Assembly: GCA_020446045.1 (NCBI GenBank)
Contig: JAGRFM010000112.1
Coordinates: 1-33,076 of the forward strand
Origin: Nitrosomonas sp.
GTDB taxonomy: Bacteria > Pseudomonadota > Gammaproteobacteria > Burkholderiales > Nitrosomonadaceae
Length of the DNA: 33,076 nucleotides
Direction: 5' to 3'
The notes below the pieces were generated by a model. The model was not told where the DNA came from, did no database searches, and worked only from the letters and a program-made list of their open reading frames with translations. Below are positions 8,237-16,961 of the stretch, in pieces (the first letter of the stretch is position 1; every line of letters starts with the position of its first letter). A program made the position numbers and the translations under genes.

Positions 8237-8247
8237 TTCTTTCTGAA

Positions 8248-11200
8248 TCACGTCTGGGACTGAATTAATTCGAGCATATCCTTAAGCGACATTTTACCGC
8301 TGACAGCACCTTCGGCCAATAGGCTGTCGGCGAGGTCACGTTTATGCTGGTGCAATGCCACGATTTTGTCCTCGATGGTATCTTTCGCCACCAACCGGTA
8401 AATCGTAACCGGTCGTTTTTGCCCCATACGATGCGCACGGTCGGACGCCTGATCTTCAACCGCCGGATTCCACCATGGGTCCATATGCACGACATAGTCG
8501 GCTGCGGTAAGATTCAACCCTGCTCCACCGGCTTTCAGACTGATCAGAAACAAATCACCCTCACCGGCTTGAAACGCATTGACGGCTTTTTTCCGATTCG
8601 GCAAACTGGTTGCCCCGTCGAGATATTGATAGCGGATACCTTTGTTATCAAGCAACTCTCTTAATAGTGCCAGATGCGCGACAAACTGGCTGAACACCAG
8701 CGCCTTGTGATGATTGGCGATCAATTCATCGATCAGTTCTTCGAAAGCCTGCAATTTAGCACTGCTGATATGGATTTCCGGTGAGATCAGACGTGGATGA
8801 CAGCAGGCGCGCCGCAAACGGGTAATTTCCGCGAGTACTTTTATTTGTTGTTGACCACCCGATATCTCCTGTCGCTGAGCGGCTTCAATCGATTGCATGG
8901 CGTTACGACGCAAGGCCTCGTAAAAATGACGTTCCTCCTCACTTAATTCAACATGCAAAGTAACTTCGGTGCGGGCCGGAAGTTCGGTCAGAACGTCATT
9001 TTTTAAACGCCTGAGAATAAACGGCTGCAACAGTTTCTTCAGATTGCGCTGCGTTACAGGATTGCGTTTGTTTTCGATATCCAGCGCATAACGTTCGTTA
9101 AAATCCTTGAGCGTACCGAGCAGACCGGGATTAATGAAATGAAACAGATTCCACAATTCGCCCAAATGGTTTTCGATTGGCGTGCCGGTGGTAATCATTT
9201 TAAAATTGCCTTTCAATGCCATGGCCGCTTTTGAACGCTGTGTCAGCGGATTTTTGATCGCCTGCGCCTCATCGGCAATTATGGTATGCCAGTGTTTCAG
9301 TGTTACCCGCTCAGTCTCGGTTTGTAACAACCCATAACTGCACACAATGATATCGAACGGCCCGGCGTTATCGAGCATTTTCTGCCGGTCGCCAATGCCA
9401 AAATAGTGCACATTCAACGTCGGTGCAAAGCGTTGCGATTCTTCGATCCAGTTATTACAAACCGATGTTGGTGCGAGAATCAAAGTGGGCCCATCCATAG
9501 CGCGTGAGAGAATTAACGCCAGCGATTGTATCGTTTTTCCCAGGCCCATATCGTCTGCCAGACAAGCTCCGGCTCCCAGATAAGCCAGCCGCGTCAGCCA
9601 CTGAAATCCCTGCAACTGATATTCGCGCAACTCACCCTGCAAAGTTGTCGGCAATTTTGGTTCCAGATCATCGATTTCAGACAATTTTGTCAGCTGATCG
9701 CGCCAGGGTTTACTGGCCTTAATCGCCATACCTTCGGTCAGATCACGCAATGCCCAGGAAGCCAGCGGATGAAAATCTAGATTATTGCCATTACGCCCGC
9801 CCAGAGCAGAAAGATCATCCAGGCGTTGCCGCAGTTCATTGGTCAAGGAAATAATCTGTCCGTCTTCAAGTTTGAGGAAACGGCCCGGTGAAGCTGACAA
9901 TAATGTCATCAAATGCTGAATTTCAATGATACGGTCATCGTCCACCTGAATTTCACCCGACAGGCTGAACCAGTCATTTTTTTTACGTACCGAGAAAATA
10001 GCCTGTGACAATCCGGCCTCCCGGCTAATTTTAATGGCTTTTCCTTGTGGCCATTTCAGCACAGCAAAATCACCGAGTGCCTGTAATTGCAGCAAAGCCT
10101 CCAAGGCCATTTCGGTATCGGAAAATATCCATTTGGCGTCAGTCGTGTCATACAACAGCATGCTGCTTTCCAGCACTTGATCCAAATAACTATTTTCCAA
10201 TTCAAGATTTCGCGTCGTCTGTAACTGTTTGCCGTCTATTTCGGCCAGTACGGTTGAACCGCCCTTGCCGGGTTTATAAATGGGACCCCCATCAGCAAAC
10301 GGTTGTACGAAGATATCGATCTGGATCCCCTCACCTGTCGGTTGCAGATGTACATGCAACCGGCTATCCACTTCAACCATTTCAGCGTTTGCTGACTGGC
10401 CGCCGATATCCGATTGAATCGTCAACATCGATGCTATTGCTGAAATCGAGTCGATAACCTGCTGCCGAGCCTGTTTGGGTACTTCCAGTCCTTTTGGACC
10501 GAGAATAACCGCCACGTCATGTTGTTGCGGCTCAACTTTATAAACCAGCAGATCGTTTGCTGCTGTTTTTTTGAATAGATACTGTTGATTGGGTTGCGGG
10601 TATGGATCGATTTTAATCAGCAAATTATTCGAACACTCATTTACAACAAGCTGTAACGTACTTTGCGATATTTTTACCGGTGCAATCAGTTTACTACTGG
10701 AATTCCAATACACATTAGGGTGGTCAATCGCTTCGACAACCGCCCTTTCTCTTAACACAAAGATCTCACGGCGATAATAACTGTAATAATCTTCTTCGTA
10801 ATCCATTTCAATCTGGCTGCAAATGCGTCGATCCTGTTCAGTCAAATAGTTGAACGTGTCAGGTTCACTTCGCAACCGTTTTACCGCTACCGGACGCCCG
10901 ATCGACCATTGCCCGTTTTTGCCGAGGCGTTGCTCCCTGGGATGCAACTCAACATAGCCCTGTCTATCCAGCTCAATCAACCAGACCATGCGTCTTTGAT
11001 TGAGATGAACCGGAACTTCACCTCCCGGTTTATGCTGCTCCGCAATCGAGGTCAATGCATTCAGCGCCCGCTTCCATTGCTCAACCCGTGGGATCAAATC
11101 AATAATGCCGTTAAATGGAGAGTCATGGTATTTTTGAGCTATTTCGAGTGTATCCGGCTCTGCACTACCGATCCGTTCGAGCAGATTTGAACTCACGGCG

Positions 11201-12435
11201 GCAAACCAGAAATAATCATTTGCATCCGCAGCTTGTGTATATTCATTGAGTAGTATAATTTTATCTGCGTTCTTTTTTACGGTTTTATCAGTCTTATTCA
11301 ACCAAAACAGCATTAAAAACTGAAACAGCAGGCTGTAAGGGGCAACCGCATCGATTTTAAAGAGCGCCAGATTATTCGGATTATCCATTTGCATTTTGGC
11401 CTGATAAATATCAAGTACCTGATGCAACCGGATTTCAAGAGCGAAAAAATCCGCATCATAGCCGGTGGCATTTAGCGCTGACTTTAATTGTTTTCTCAGC
11501 AACTCAAGATTTTCATTTGTTTGCGAGCGCAACAAGGCCAGATTAAAGAAAAATCCTAAATAACCTCCGAGTCCGACATTACGTTTTCCGGTTTCTTTCC
11601 TTAATAATTTTAACGATTGTTGGAAGTGTTGAATCGAATCATCGTTGCGGTTCTGTATAAAACGCAACATTCCCACCAATGCTTCTTTGTAGGAGCCATC
11701 ACTTTTACTTAACCATTCTTCCAAACCTTCAATATCACCACGAATCAGGTTTATAGCAGCATAATCATCTACAACGCGCTTGCCTGGTTTTTTAATGGTC
11801 AGGAATGTGCTTGTCAACCACTGAAACAGCAACTTGTGATCCTGAATTTGTAATTGCTGAGTTAACAGATAGTCCATCAGCATTTCCAGCCTCATACTTG
11901 CTGGCAATGCCTCTAAATACTGGAATTGAAAATTTGTTTCAAAAATCTGTTGATAAAAACGTGTCAGGTGAGCTAAGTTTGAATTCCAGATACGTTTCCG
12001 TTCTTTCAAAAATTCTTTTTCTTTCTTTTGATAAAAATAAATCCGCAACATCCGGATGCTTTTTTCATAATCAAATTCGTCCGGCATGAAGGAAGTATGA
12101 CTGTTGACCAGACTCTCCAGACGCTGCATAAATTCTGGACGGTCAATTGCCTTTTGCAGCAAAAGATCAGCGATATCGTATTGGCAATACCACCAACCGA
12201 TTTTGGTTAAAGCAATCAAATCCAGGTCCAGCAGCTTTTCCCTAAGCGGTTTGCCTATGGCATTCGCGGCATCAGCCGGGACACAACCCGATCTTTTTAA
12301 CAACTCCTGAAAATATCCTTGCCGAATCGGAATAAAGATAACCGCCAAAGCGATTAAAATACCCTGTTCATTCTCGCTCAGTTTTTCAAAGCTTTTCAGT
12401 CGTTTTTTATTCATATTTTCGGCAGTTTTACCCAT
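8248..12435 (-). CDS. SNF2-family DEAD/DEAH helicase (Swi2/Snf2 ATPase)
   Basis: A 1395-residue protein with a C-terminal SNF2 motor. Walker A (ADDMGLGKT) is at about residue 955. The DEAQ box (IIADEAQAIKN) is at about 1050, and TTGTPIENHLGELWNLFHF follows. The helicase C lobe ends with GGAGLNLTAADYVVHMDPWWNPAVEDQASDRAHRMGQ at about 1300-1335. Members translocate on double-stranded DNA and remodel DNA-bound proteins such as RNA polymerase. The first roughly 900 residues contain no motif I can name: a helix-rich half up to about 480, then a half with more beta-strand character. There is no Cys-rich SWIM-type zinc finger. The gene is single, with no methyltransferase or phospholipase D partner as in DISARM-type defence, so a housekeeping or transcription role is more likely. 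Confidence 0.94.
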   Translation of the reverse strand: MGKTAENMNKKRLKSFEKLSENEQGILIALAVIFIPIRQGYFQELLKRSGCVPADAANAIGKPLREKLLDLDLIALTKIGWWYCQYDIADLLLQKAIDRPEFMQRLESLVNSHTSFMPDEFDYEKSIRMLRIYFYQKKEKEFLKERKRIWNSNLAHLTRFYQQIFETNFQFQYLEALPASMRLEMLMDYLLTQQLQIQDHKLLFQWLTSTFLTIKKPGKRVVDDYAAINLIRGDIEGLEEWLSKSDGSYKEALVGMLRFIQNRNDDSIQHFQQSLKLLRKETGKRNVGLGGYLGFFFNLALLRSQTNENLELLRKQLKSALNATGYDADFFALEIRLHQVLDIYQAKMQMDNPNNLALFKIDAVAPYSLLFQFLMLFWLNKTDKTVKKNADKIILLNEYTQAADANDYFWFAAVSSNLLERIGSAEPDTLEIAQKYHDSPFNGIIDLIPRVEQWKRALNALTSIAEQHKPGGEVPVHLNQRRMVWLIELDRQGYVELHPREQRLGKNGQWSIGRPVAVKRLRSEPDTFNYLTEQDRRICSQIEMDYEEDYYSYYRREIFVLRERAVVEAIDHPNVYWNSSSKLIAPVKISQSTLQLVVNECSNNLLIKIDPYPQPNQQYLFKKTAANDLLVYKVEPQQHDVAVILGPKGLEVPKQARQQVIDSISAIASMLTIQSDIGGQSANAEMVEVDSRLHVHLQPTGEGIQIDIFVQPFADGGPIYKPGKGGSTVLAEIDGKQLQTTRNLELENSYLDQVLESSMLLYDTTDAKWIFSDTEMALEALLQLQALGDFAVLKWPQGKAIKISREAGLSQAIFSVRKKNDWFSLSGEIQVDDDRIIEIQHLMTLLSASPGRFLKLEDGQIISLTNELRQRLDDLSALGGRNGNNLDFHPLASWALRDLTEGMAIKASKPWRDQLTKLSEIDDLEPKLPTTLQGELREYQLQGFQWLTRLAYLGAGACLADDMGLGKTIQSLALILSRAMDGPTLILAPTSVCNNWIEESQRFAPTLNVHYFGIGDRQKMLDNAGPFDIIVCSYGLLQTETERVTLKHWHTIIADEAQAIKNPLTQRSKAAMALKGNFKMITTGTPIENHLGELWNLFHFINPGLLGTLKDFNERYALDIENKRNPVTQRNLKKLLQPFILRRLKNDVLTELPARTEVTLHVELSEEERHFYEALRRNAMQSIEAAQRQEISGGQQQIKVLAEITRLRRACCHPRLISPEIHISSAKLQAFEELIDELIANHHKALVFSQFVAHLALLRELLDNKGIRYQYLDGATSLPNRKKAVNAFQAGEGDLFLISLKAGGAGLNLTAADYVVHMDPWWNPAVEDQASDRAHRMGQKRPVTIYRLVAKDTIEDKIVALHQHKRDLADSLLAEGAVSGKMSLKDMLELIQSQT

Positions 12436-12549
12436 TCAATCTTTACAGAGCCATTTTCAGCTATACAATATCCAAACTTTACTGACTATACTGCCATAGC
12501 ATTAACTGATGCAAATCACTTTTCAATGCTTTGAAAGGCGTTTCCTATC

Positions 12550-13845
12550 ATGACAATGACCACAAGAATTATAATCTGGATGATTGCCGGACTGATACTG
12601 GGCAGTTCCATTAATGCCTTTGCCCCGGATAATACGTTAATTCAGGATTACTTAGTCAATGGATTGTTTCATGTCGTCGGCACAATTTTTATCAATCTGC
12701 TGAAAATGCTGGTGGTCCCGCTGGTTACTTTTTCGCTCATATGTGGCGTTTGTGGGATTGGTGATGTCAATAAACTGGGGCGTGTCGGCATCAAAGCATT
12801 AGCCTTATTTCTGTTATCAACAGCACTTGCAATCACACTGGCAATTCTGGTTGCCGTCAGTGTCAATCCAGGCAAAAACTTTGAGTTCATACAACATACC
12901 ACGAATGAATTTACCGCCCCGGAAGCCCCACCGCTGACTCAAGTGATCATTGACCTGGTTCCCGACAATCCCATCGCCGCCTTTGCTGACGGCAACATGC
13001 TACAGATCATTTTCTTTACTATTCTGTTCGCCATCTGTTTGTTAATGATCGGCGATCGAGGTCGTTCGTTGATCGATGGCGCCGAAAAGCTCAATGAAGT
13101 TATGATGCAAATTGTCACTGTCGTCATGGCATTAGCACCTTACGGTATTTGCGCGTTAATGGCCAAAACATTTGCATTACAGGGTATTGGTTTAATATTA
13201 CCCATGATCGGGTACTTCGGCGTCGTAATGATGGTGTTGATCTGTCATGCCACCGGTACATTGATGATCATGTTAAGACTACTCGGAAAAATCAGCCCGA
13301 TTCAATTTTTAAAAAAAATGCGCACGGCACAAATTTTTGCCTTCAGCACATCCAGTTCGAGTGCCACAATCCCGGTCACGTTAAGAACTGTTGAAAAACG
13401 CTTGGGTGTCGATAATTCCACCGCTTCGTTTATTGTTCCGTTTGGCGCCACGATTAATATGGATGGAACCGCCATTATGCAAGGTGTAGCAACGGTATTT
13501 ATTGCCAACGTGTACGGTATCGAATTGGGATTGACCGGTTACCTGACAGTTATCGGCATGGCCGTACTCGCATCTATCGGTACAGCGGGTGTACCGGGCG
13601 TCGGGTTGATTATGCTGGCCATGGTTTTCAACCAGGTTGGTCTGCCGGTTGAAGGGATCGCTTTAATAATGGGTGTCGACCGCCTGCTGGATATGATGCG
13701 CACGGCGGTGAATGTAACCGGTGATGGCGTTGTTACGCTGATTGTCGCGAACAGTGAAAATAATTTATCCCACGATGTGTTCAACGATCCCAACGCCGGC
13801 ATTCTCGAAACGGTGCATTTACCGCACGGCTCCATACAGAACTAA
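12550..13845 (+). CDS. Dicarboxylate/amino acid:cation symporter (DAACS family)
   Basis: A 431-residue multi-pass inner-membrane carrier of the GltP/DctA/GltPh family, which couples uptake of glutamate, aspartate or C4-dicarboxylates to protons or sodium. The family hallmarks are present: the serine-rich hairpin STSSSSATIPVTLR (about residues 268-281), the NMDGTAIMQG motif of TM7 (about 305-314), and the TAGVPGVGLIML hairpin 2 region (about 346-357). GVDRLLDMMRTAVNVTGD (about 377-394) carries the substrate-contacting Asp, Arg and Asn residues. It is divergent from the helicase gene (114-base gap) and convergent with exbD (20-base gap). An AAGG sequence lies before the ATG. Substrate cannot be fixed from sequence alone; the residue usually read for amino-acid versus dicarboxylate preference would need an alignment. 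Confidence 0.95.
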   Translation: MTMTTRIIIWMIAGLILGSSINAFAPDNTLIQDYLVNGLFHVVGTIFINLLKMLVVPLVTFSLICGVCGIGDVNKLGRVGIKALALFLLSTALAITLAILVAVSVNPGKNFEFIQHTTNEFTAPEAPPLTQVIIDLVPDNPIAAFADGNMLQIIFFTILFAICLLMIGDRGRSLIDGAEKLNEVMMQIVTVVMALAPYGICALMAKTFALQGIGLILPMIGYFGVVMMVLICHATGTLMIMLRLLGKISPIQFLKKMRTAQIFAFSTSSSSATIPVTLRTVEKRLGVDNSTASFIVPFGATINMDGTAIMQGVATVFIANVYGIELGLTGYLTVIGMAVLASIGTAGVPGVGLIMLAMVFNQVGLPVEGIALIMGVDRLLDMMRTAVNVTGDGVVTLIVANSENNLSHDVFNDPNAGILETVHLPHGSIQN

Positions 13846-13865
13846 CATGAATATGTCCGATAGGA

Positions 13866-14285
13866 TTATTGCAAAGACGGATCAGTAATAAAACCGATAC
13901 GCGCTATACCTGCAGCAGCGGCTTTACTCATTACTTTAGCCACATACTCGTAATGTGCATGTTTGTCGGCACGGATGTGTAATTCGGTTTTAGGCTCCTG
14001 GGCGACAACGACTGCAAATCTATCAGTTAATTGTTCCAGCAAAACCGGTTCACCATTCCAGAACAAACTACCATCTTCACGGATGGCGAATTCGACATGT
14101 TCAGGCTGGGTAATATTCGGGGTACTCTCAGCTTTTGGCAAATCGATCTTGACCGAATGCGTTAACAACGGTGCGGTAATAATGAAAATAATCAACAACA
14201 CCAGCATAACATCAACCAACGGCACAACGTTGATCTCTGCCATAGGCGCCTGCTGCCCGCTGCTGTTCATACTGCCAAATGCCAT
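13866..14285 (-). CDS. exbD: Biopolymer transport protein ExbD
   Basis: A 139-residue ExbD/TolR family protein, the small partner of the proton-driven TonB motor. A single transmembrane helix (about residues 20-43) contains EINVVPLVDVMLVLLIIFII, with the conserved proton-handling Asp (LVD). A periplasmic domain follows (about 50-135; ELHIRADKHAHYEYVAKVM). Its ATG overlaps the exbB stop codon by one base (TAATG), so the two are translationally coupled. It is the last gene of the tonB-exbB-exbD operon. Confidence 0.95.
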   Translation of the reverse strand: MAFGSMNSSGQQAPMAEINVVPLVDVMLVLLIIFIITAPLLTHSVKIDLPKAESTPNITQPEHVEFAIREDGSLFWNGEPVLLEQLTDRFAVVVAQEPKTELHIRADKHAHYEYVAKVMSKAAAAGIARIGFITDPSLQ

Positions 14286-15055
14286 TATTGCCCCCTTTCT
14301 TCAAGATTTGAATATGTTGTTGCCGGTGCAATGGTTTGGGGTATTGGGTGCACATTTGAACTGTCATCATCAGCTTCGCTGACTTCACCCACCGTAATCA
14401 ATACAAACAAATCATGCGCAAAGGCATCCAGACGCGCTAGCCAGATTCGATTTCGCCGCACAAATGCGTTATACGCCAAAACCGCCGGAATCGCCACAGC
14501 AAGACCCAGCGCTGTCATAATCAATGCTTCACCAACCGGCCCGGCCACTTTATCCAGTGTACCCTGTCCGGACAGGCCAATTTGTATCAACGCATGATAT
14601 ATCCCCCAAACAGTGCCTAAGAGGCCAATATATGGCGCTGCAGAACCAGCCGAAGCAATTAACGTCAACCCGTTCTCAACACGTGCAGCCTCCTGGTCAA
14701 TACCATTACGCAAAGCACGTGTTAAAAATTCACTGGTTCCACCAGCTGCAGCCAACTTGTGCTTATCATGTACTTTAGAATCTGCCGCAGCATCTATGCC
14801 GAGTTTGGCCAATTCAGCAAACGCATTATTCGGTGCAGTGTTGTTTAATGATTTTCTCACCTCTTCTAAAGACTCCACGCCCCAGAAATACTTGAGAAAT
14901 TCCGTTGCACGCTTTTTAGCGATAAAATTTGCAATACTTTTGGTGATAATCAGGTACCAGCTTGCAACAGATAGTGAGATCAGCAAAGCCAATACACCGA
15001 TCCCAACAGCATCAATCTGAGCGAGAAAATGAGAAAAACCAAGGCCTTGTTCCAT
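14285..15055 (-). CDS. exbB: MotA/TolQ/ExbB proton channel protein ExbB
   Basis: A 256-residue ExbB/TolQ family protein that forms the pentameric proton channel of the TonB energising complex. The first membrane helix is at about residues 13-35 (IDAVGIGVLALLISLSVASWY). A cytoplasmic loop follows, then two helices at about 128-155 (LIASAGSAAPYIGLLGTVWGIYHAL) and 172-198 (GEALIMTALGLAVAIPAVLAYN). The GLLGTVWG and ALGLAVAIPA motifs are typical. It starts three bases after the tonB stop and overlaps exbD, so the three genes form a tight operon. The set is dedicated to TonB rather than Tol, because the adjacent third gene has a TonB C-terminal domain and no tolA, tolB or pal is present. Confidence 0.95.
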   Translation of the reverse strand: MEQGLGFSHFLAQIDAVGIGVLALLISLSVASWYLIITKSIANFIAKKRATEFLKYFWGVESLEEVRKSLNNTAPNNAFAELAKLGIDAAADSKVHDKHKLAAAGGTSEFLTRALRNGIDQEAARVENGLTLIASAGSAAPYIGLLGTVWGIYHALIQIGLSGQGTLDKVAGPVGEALIMTALGLAVAIPAVLAYNAFVRRNRIWLARLDAFAHDLFVLITVGEVSEADDDSSNVHPIPQTIAPATTYSNLEERGQ

Positions 15056-15058
15056 TCA

Positions 15059-15766
15059 TTAATTTCCTTGCAAAACAAAATTAAAGGGTTGTAGTGCTAC
15101 CGCCCGCACCGGTTCGCCATTACGCATAGCCGGTCTGCATTGCCAACTTTTTACTGCTTCCAGCGCAGCATTATCCAGCCGATCGTAACCACTGCTGTCA
15201 ACCACGCGTGCATTCTCGATTCGGCCTGATTCATCCAATTCAACACGTAATATTAATTTCCCTTCTTCACCCATACGACGGGATATCGCAGGATAAGTAG
15301 GCGCTGTAAGTGATGGACAGGATACCGACAACTCCGATGTCAATGTCACCGGTCCTGCCGGCATTTGCGGCTTGGCAGGTGCTTCAACTGGAGCAGGGGT
15401 TATATCCTGTTCTATCACCTCGGATTCTGGCTCAGGCTCCGGTAACACTACCGGTTGCGGATCAGGTATTTCCGGTGCTTTTGTTGCCAGTTGTTTTACC
15501 TTCGGTTTGGGTTCAGGTTTTTGAATCGGCTGTAATTTTGCGGGTGCAGGTTCCGGCTTTACTTCAGGTTGTGTTTCAGGCCGGGGTAGTGTAATCACAT
15601 CAGCAAACAATGTGACCAATTGTTCCGGATGCGGCATTACGCGCTGGTTCCACAACACATAAAACAAAACCCCATGGACAATCAAAACAAACAGGATACC
15701 CGGCAAAGAAATAAAATTCTGTTTTGAACCTAAATAATCGATATTTTTCCGTGATAACGATTGCAT
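15059..15766 (-). CDS. tonB: TonB energy-transducing protein
   Basis: A 235-residue TonB. The membrane anchor is at about residues 20-40 (SLPGILFVLIVHGVLFYVLW). A proline/lysine/glutamate-rich periplasmic spacer spans about 58-130 (ETQPEVKPEPAPAKLQPIQK, then PEPKPKVKQ). The C-terminal TonB domain (about 150-235) has YPAISRRMGEEGKLILRVEL, the SSGYDRLDNAALEAVKSW motif and a final FNFVLQ strand. It spans the periplasm and passes proton-motive force to outer-membrane receptors for iron chelates or cobalamin. It leads the operon with exbB and exbD. No TonB-dependent receptor is in the window, so its clients lie elsewhere. A promoter, an operator-like repeat and a Fur-like site are visible upstream. 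Confidence 0.95.
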   Translation of the reverse strand: MQSLSRKNIDYLGSKQNFISLPGILFVLIVHGVLFYVLWNQRVMPHPEQLVTLFADVITLPRPETQPEVKPEPAPAKLQPIQKPEPKPKVKQLATKAPEIPDPQPVVLPEPEPESEVIEQDITPAPVEAPAKPQMPAGPVTLTSELSVSCPSLTAPTYPAISRRMGEEGKLILRVELDESGRIENARVVDSSGYDRLDNAALEAVKSWQCRPAMRNGEPVRAVALQPFNFVLQGN

Positions 15767-15846
15767 GACGGGTTAATCAACACTTAATAAAATCCTGTTC
15801 TTTACGGCAGTCGTTTACCTAAAAGCGGTGCCGTAGAAAACACGAT

Positions 15847-15874
15847 ACTCTAGAAAGTGTTAACTATTAGTCAA
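15847..15874 (-). promoter_or_regulatory. Putative sigma-70 promoter of tonB-exbB-exbD
   Basis: On the minus strand TTGACT (15874-15869) is followed after 16 bases by TAGAGT (15852-15847). Transcription would begin near 15840, leaving a leader of about 75 bases before tonB. Confidence 0.45.
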
Positions 15875-15884
15875 TTCTAACACT
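15856..15884. promoter_or_regulatory. Operator-like inverted repeat overlapping the tonB promoter
   Basis: AGTGTTA (15856-15862) and TAACACT (15878-15884) are perfect inverted arms separated by 15 bases. The repeat covers the -35 element of the proposed tonB promoter, where a bound repressor would block RNA polymerase. The neighbouring TetR-type gene is one candidate binder; this is inference. Confidence 0.35.
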
Positions 15885-15984
15885 CCCTGGGTAGATTCAG
15901 ACGGGGACTGATTTACTGCTCGACTCAGCTATGCCTGTATAAAAAGCAGCATCAATCCGGCAAAGCAGAAATAATAAAGCAAAC

Positions 15985-16003
15985 GATAATAATTATCAAT
16001 AAC
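15985..16003. promoter_or_regulatory. Fur-box-like site upstream of tonB
   Basis: The 19 bases GATAATAATTATCAATAAC match the Escherichia coli Fur consensus at 15 of 19 positions by my count. It lies between the TetR gene and tonB, about 110 bases upstream of the proposed -35 element, which is far for classical repression. It could serve a second promoter. Iron control of tonB operons is well known in proteobacteria. Confidence 0.4.
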
Positions 16004-16073
16004 TATTGTTTTTAATATTCAGCGCATGACATTTCAGATACCATCGCTTGCTTAAGCGGAATGTTAATATAAA

Positions 16074-16691
16074 TTAATCCAAAGCAGCCAATGTCACATC
16101 AATAATCGCATCCAACTGATCAGGATGAACCTGGGCGGAAATCATTAACCGAAGACCGGCTATACTGCTCATCACATAATAAGCCAATGATTCAGGATCT
16201 TTTTCCCTGGTAATAACACCTGCATCCTGTCCGTTCTTGATCGCGCGCTGCATGATCTTATTGAAGACCAACGTCGAATTGGAAACAAGCTGAGAAATAT
16301 GCTGATCACGCCCGGCAAATTCATGTGCGGTATTCATAATAAAACAACCGAAATGTGGTTTATCCAACCGTACGCCTTCGACCAATTCACGTAAAAATTT
16401 CTCAATGAAATCACGCCCGTTGGGCATTTCTTTCAAACCCTGCTCAAGCATGGCAATTTGTTTTTCACAGAAGAGATCAAGGCATAGTTCAAATAAGTTG
16501 GATTTATTACCATATGAATTGTAAAAACTGCTTTTTGATATATTTGTCGCATGTAACAAGTCGTCTAAAGAAGCACCGTCGTACCCTTTTTCCCAGAACA
16601 CGTTCATGGCCGTTTCCATCGCTTTGTCCGGATCAAAGCCTAGCGGCCTCCCTTTTTTGGTAGCCTTTTGTTGCTGATTCTTATTGCTCAC
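16074..16691 (-). CDS. TetR/AcrR family transcriptional regulator
   Basis: A 205-residue one-component repressor. After a basic N-terminus, the TetR helix-turn-helix lies at about residues 20-65 (AMETAMNVFWEKGYDGASLD, then LLHATNISKSSFYNSYGNKS). A helical ligand-binding and dimerisation domain follows (about 75-200). The start is GTG at 16691; no in-frame ATG lies near the HTH, and an upstream GTG in another frame meets a stop at once. The sequence GTGAGCA is duplicated around the start. It lies upstream of tonB on the same strand, with a 307-base gap that contains a Fur-like site, so it is probably a separate unit. The ligand and targets are not predictable from sequence. The FGCFIMNTAHEF segment (about 107-118) is common in one TetR subgroup that often regulates nearby oxidoreductase or efflux genes. 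Confidence 0.92.
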   Translation of the reverse strand: MSNKNQQQKATKKGRPLGFDPDKAMETAMNVFWEKGYDGASLDDLLHATNISKSSFYNSYGNKSNLFELCLDLFCEKQIAMLEQGLKEMPNGRDFIEKFLRELVEGVRLDKPHFGCFIMNTAHEFAGRDQHISQLVSNSTLVFNKIMQRAIKNGQDAGVITREKDPESLAYYVMSSIAGLRLMISAQVHPDQLDAIIDVTLAALD

Positions 16692-16835
16692 TTTCTTTGC
16701 TCACTATATTAAATAATTAGTTTTGTACCATACTTCTAGAATTGTATTATAGATTGTTTAAAAAACAAATATCCATTTCTTACATAAGGATTTTAATATT
16801 GAGCGTCACACTGATCTGCACGCTATTATTTCAAA

Positions 16836-16882
16836 CCTTAAAACTTCGATTGATCGTTATGAAATGTATGAACTACATGAAT
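16836..16882 (+). repeat. Diverged copy of the 8-kb repeat end
   Basis: This 47-base segment aligns without gaps to 7999-8045 with 36 identities. The best-conserved blocks are TTGAYCGTTAT and ATGAAT. No matching right-hand arm was found nearby, so it may be a solo remnant. It lies between the TetR gene and dcd. Confidence 0.4.
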
Positions 16883-16961
16883 TGAAGATAGCATCCGTTT
16901 TGATGTTTATATCACTTTATTTCCAAACGTTTATGATATAAATCATATCTCTTACAGATTT

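Noticed and set aside
8248-12435. SNF2 helicase as part of a DISARM-like defence system
   Set aside because: No methyltransferase, DUF1998 or phospholipase D gene is adjacent; neighbours are a permease and a symporter.
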